Assembly: GCA_036788295.1 (NCBI GenBank)
Contig: DAIQNR010000007.1
Coordinates: 60,697 to 124,696, forward strand
Reading direction: 5' to 3'
DNA: 64,000 nt
Source of the DNA: JAHQVK01 sp036788295
GTDB taxonomy: Bacteria > Myxococcota > Kuafuiibacteriia > Kuafuiibacteriales > Kuafuiibacteriaceae
Under the pieces are notes generated by a model. It saw nothing but the letters and a program-made list of their open reading frames with translations, did not search any database and was not told the origin of the DNA. Each line of letters begins with the position of its first letter. The first letter of the stretch is position 1. The translations under genes were made by a program, and so were the position numbers. Shown one piece after another: positions 62,088 to 64,000 of the stretch.

Positions 62088-63941
62088 GTGGCGCCGAGCC
62101 CCTACCCCCGTCGCCTCGGGCGGTACACGCTGGTCGCTCCCCTCGGTGAGGGAGGCATGGCCACGGTGCACGTCGCCCGGCGCGACGGGGACCCCAGGGT
62201 CTGCGTGCTCAAGCAGCTGCATGCCCAGCTCGCCGAGCACGAAGAGACGAGCCGGCGCTTCCATCGGGAGGCCCACATCGCGAGCTACCTCGACCATCCC
62301 GGGATCGCCCGGGTCGTGGACGCCGGGGTTGAGGATGGGGTCTTCTGCCTCGCCCTCGAGTTCATCGCTGGACAGACCGTCGAGCAGCTGGTGAAGCGGG
62401 CGCGCTCCCGAGGGGGCACGCTTCCGTTCGAGGTGACCGTGCATGTGATGCTGGCCGTGCTCGGCGCGCTCGCTCACGCCCACGAAGCCACCGACCCAGC
62501 CGGGCACCCCCTCGGGATCGTGCACCGCGATCTATCCCCGCGCAACCTCATGGTCGGGTACGATGGGGCGGTCAAGGTCATCGATTTCGGGATCGCGAAG
62601 GGCCAAGTGGACGACCACCGCACCGCGGTCGGGACCCTGATGGGGACCCCATATTATATGTCGCCGGAGCAGGCCTCGGGGGAGGTCGTCGACGCCCGAA
62701 GCGACATCTATACCTTGGGGGCGGTTCTCTTCGAGATGTTCACCGGACATCGACTGGTCACCGCATCCGGCCGACCTCGCATTCTGATGAGCGTCGCCCG
62801 GGAACCCGCTCCCCCGCTGTCCGAGCGAAACCCCCACGCGCCACGGGAGCTGGGCCCGGTGCTGGCAAAGGCGCTCGAGAAGGATCCTGAGCGCCGATAC
62901 CCGAGCGCCCGCCTGTTCTCGGCGGAGCTGGCCGGCGCCTTCGCCGCCGCGGTCGCTCGAACCAGCCGGACCCCGGGCGCGGTGAGGCTCGGGTTCATCG
63001 AGCCTCCGCAGCTCGGGGCCTTTCTGCTCGAACTGGCCCCGGAGGGCGAAGCGAAGGCTCGAGCCCTGCTCGAGGCGGTGAAGCGAGCGGCCCCGGTGCT
63101 CGATGCCGGCGCCGCTACCCGGGTAGCCGCCGCCGACGAGCCGGCGGTGGTACCCACTCGGCTCGCCGACCCGGCCCTCTTCCAAGAGCATACCCGGGCC
63201 GCCGATCCTTCCGAGATGGCGTTCGAGCCGACGATGTACGGCCTGCCCGAGGGCGGGACGCCGGCGTCGGCCCCGGTTCGCGCCGCCGGGGTCAATCGAC
63301 CGAGGTCCGCCGGGCGATGGGGATGGATCGGCGCTGGGGGCGTCGCCGCCGCGCTCCTGGTGACGGCATCGGCGGTCGAGTTCGGTCCTGGCCTGCCGGC
63401 GCCGGTCGAGGTCATCACCCCCGATGACCAAAGCGAGGCGACGGTCGAGGCCGCATCCCGTGAAGAAGAGCCAGCCGCCTCGGCGAAGCCCGAAACGAAA
63501 GAGCCTGTCGTCCCCAAGAAGGGGCCGGCCCCGCCCAAGCGACCGAACGGAGGCTCGGACGCCGATGGGCGGCGCGCGTCCGGCGAGACGGCGACCCCAA
63601 CCGAGGCGAACCGGGACCCGAGTCCGGTCCGGTCGGTGCCAAAGGAGAGGGCGCCGCAGCCGAAGAAGCCGAAGCCGGAGGGCGACCCAAAACGATCCGT
63701 CGACCCGACCATCGCCGCCCTTCGCGCCGATCTGGGCCGGCTGCGAGCCGACCCCGAGCCGGACGCGGTCGCCGCCTACCGCCTCGCCGCCGCCATCTCC
63801 GATGCGGCCGAGCGCCTCGATCCCAAGCGCCGAGCCCGGGTGCTCGGAGCGGCCGAGCGCGTCCACCGGACGAGGGATGGAGCGGCGATGCTCGACGCCC
63901 TCACCGAGGCCCTGGCCGCCCTCGAAGCCGCCCCACGCTGA
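62088..63941 (+). CDS. Membrane Ser/Thr protein kinase with HRDLSP catalytic loop
   Basis: The 617-aa protein (GTG start) has a kinase domain (about 10-285): GEGGMATV loop, K42 in VCVLKQLH, E61, catalytic D148 in HRDLSPRN, DFGIAK and MSPEQASG. The lysine that normally sits two residues after the catalytic Asp is Ser (S150), as in other myxobacterial-type kinases. A Pro/Ala linker and one membrane helix (411-430) follow. The extracytoplasmic tail is about 185 residues, Lys/Pro/Glu-rich then helical (IAALRADLGRLRADPEPDAVAAYRLAAAI). It lies 65 bp after the motor genes on the same strand and might be transcribed with them. Confidence 0.87.
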   Translation: MAPSPYPRRLGRYTLVAPLGEGGMATVHVARRDGDPRVCVLKQLHAQLAEHEETSRRFHREAHIASYLDHPGIARVVDAGVEDGVFCLALEFIAGQTVEQLVKRARSRGGTLPFEVTVHVMLAVLGALAHAHEATDPAGHPLGIVHRDLSPRNLMVGYDGAVKVIDFGIAKGQVDDHRTAVGTLMGTPYYMSPEQASGEVVDARSDIYTLGAVLFEMFTGHRLVTASGRPRILMSVAREPAPPLSERNPHAPRELGPVLAKALEKDPERRYPSARLFSAELAGAFAAAVARTSRTPGAVRLGFIEPPQLGAFLLELAPEGEAKARALLEAVKRAAPVLDAGAATRVAAADEPAVVPTRLADPALFQEHTRAADPSEMAFEPTMYGLPEGGTPASAPVRAAGVNRPRSAGRWGWIGAGGVAAALLVTASAVEFGPGLPAPVEVITPDDQSEATVEAASREEEPAASAKPETKEPVVPKKGPAPPKRPNGGSDADGRRASGETATPTEANRDPSPVRSVPKERAPQPKKPKPEGDPKRSVDPTIAALRADLGRLRADPEPDAVAAYRLAAAISDAAERLDPKRRARVLGAAERVHRTRDGAAMLDALTEALAALEAAPR

Positions 63942-63949
63942 CGTGAGGA

Positions 63950-64000
63950 TCAGCCGGAGCCGAGCAGCTTGTCGAGGCCGGGGCCGCCCACAGCGCCGAG
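63950..64000 (-). CDS. Possible 3' end of a minus-strand gene entering from the right
   Basis: A minus-strand frame reads LGAVGGPGLDKLLGSG and stops at 63952-63950. Only 16 residues are visible; it would converge on the kinase with 8 bp between stops. The Gly/Leu-rich tail resembles many C-termini and gives no family. It could be chance. Confidence 0.3.
   Translation of the reverse strand, partial: LGAVGGPGLDKLLGSG

Overview
The window is uniformly very GC-rich and gene-dense. Strand switches are short, many start/stop codons overlap (ATGA, GTGA, TGATG), and GTG starts are common. The gene content suggests a myxobacterium-like or other former-Deltaproteobacterium. It includes three Hanks-type Ser/Thr kinases with divergent tails, PEGA and TPR membrane proteins, an MglA-like GTPase, a PocR-domain histidine kinase, a TolQ/TolR/TolR-type motor set, PilT and the fused mutase IcmF. 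This assignment is inference from families, not a database result. No insertion sequence, prophage, CRISPR array or rRNA was seen; one tRNA gene (Ala, CGC) was found.

Layout. 1-986: the end of an enolase-superfamily gene (minus). 1144-4458: glmU-glmS for UDP-GlcNAc and glucosamine-6-P supply, closed by a hairpin shared with a convergent envelope pair (LysM protein and CpoB/YbgF-like lipoprotein). 6595-8001: a Dus enzyme and a small basic protein. 8034-12750 (minus): IcmF and a PEGA protein. 12833-16227: RecD2 helicase and a class V aminotransferase. 16304-23391: a polysaccharide or glycoconjugate cluster with oxidoreductase, epimerase and GT4 on plus, facing a membrane protein, GT2 and a fused oxidoreductase-epimerase on minus. 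23447-26929 (minus): CBS protein, AceE-like E1 and dtd, tightly coupled. 27061-29072: fur, a Ser/Thr kinase and a rhodanese. 29107-34587 (minus): pyrH-frr-uppS-cdsA-rseP-tsaB, a translation/envelope operon without dxr. 34696-37982 (minus): pyrD, an MglA-like GTPase and the PocR histidine kinase. 38185-43078: a Uma2-type nuclease, DinG-like helicase and polyphosphate kinase. 43129-47348 (minus): a small unknown gene, a CcsA/HemX-like protein and hemA-hemC-hemD. 47480-50619: thioredoxin, a TPR membrane protein, tRNA-Ala and a small unknown gene. 50616-55415: a UvrD-like helicase converging on a kinase-ComEA pair. 55477-59411 (minus): Fe-S CCG protein and lipid kinase, then pilT and an inositol-monophosphatase-like gene. 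59671-63941: a possible secreted protein, then TolQ-TolR-TolR and a third kinase. A minus-strand fragment may run off the right edge.

Most of the window is ordinary chromosomal housekeeping. The items worth a second look are the fused oxidoreductase-epimerase inside a cluster that also carries both families unfused, the translational coupling of an MglA-like GTPase to a PocR histidine kinase, and a stand-alone AceE-like E1 lacking the E2-docking end but coupled to a CBS protein and dtd. Others are an RseP homologue with what look like three PDZ modules, a kinase whose catalytic-loop lysine is serine, and three unrelated intergenic tandem repeats with 14-, 15- and 19-bp periods. I did not find a clear, self-contained, previously undescribed defence or mobile system.
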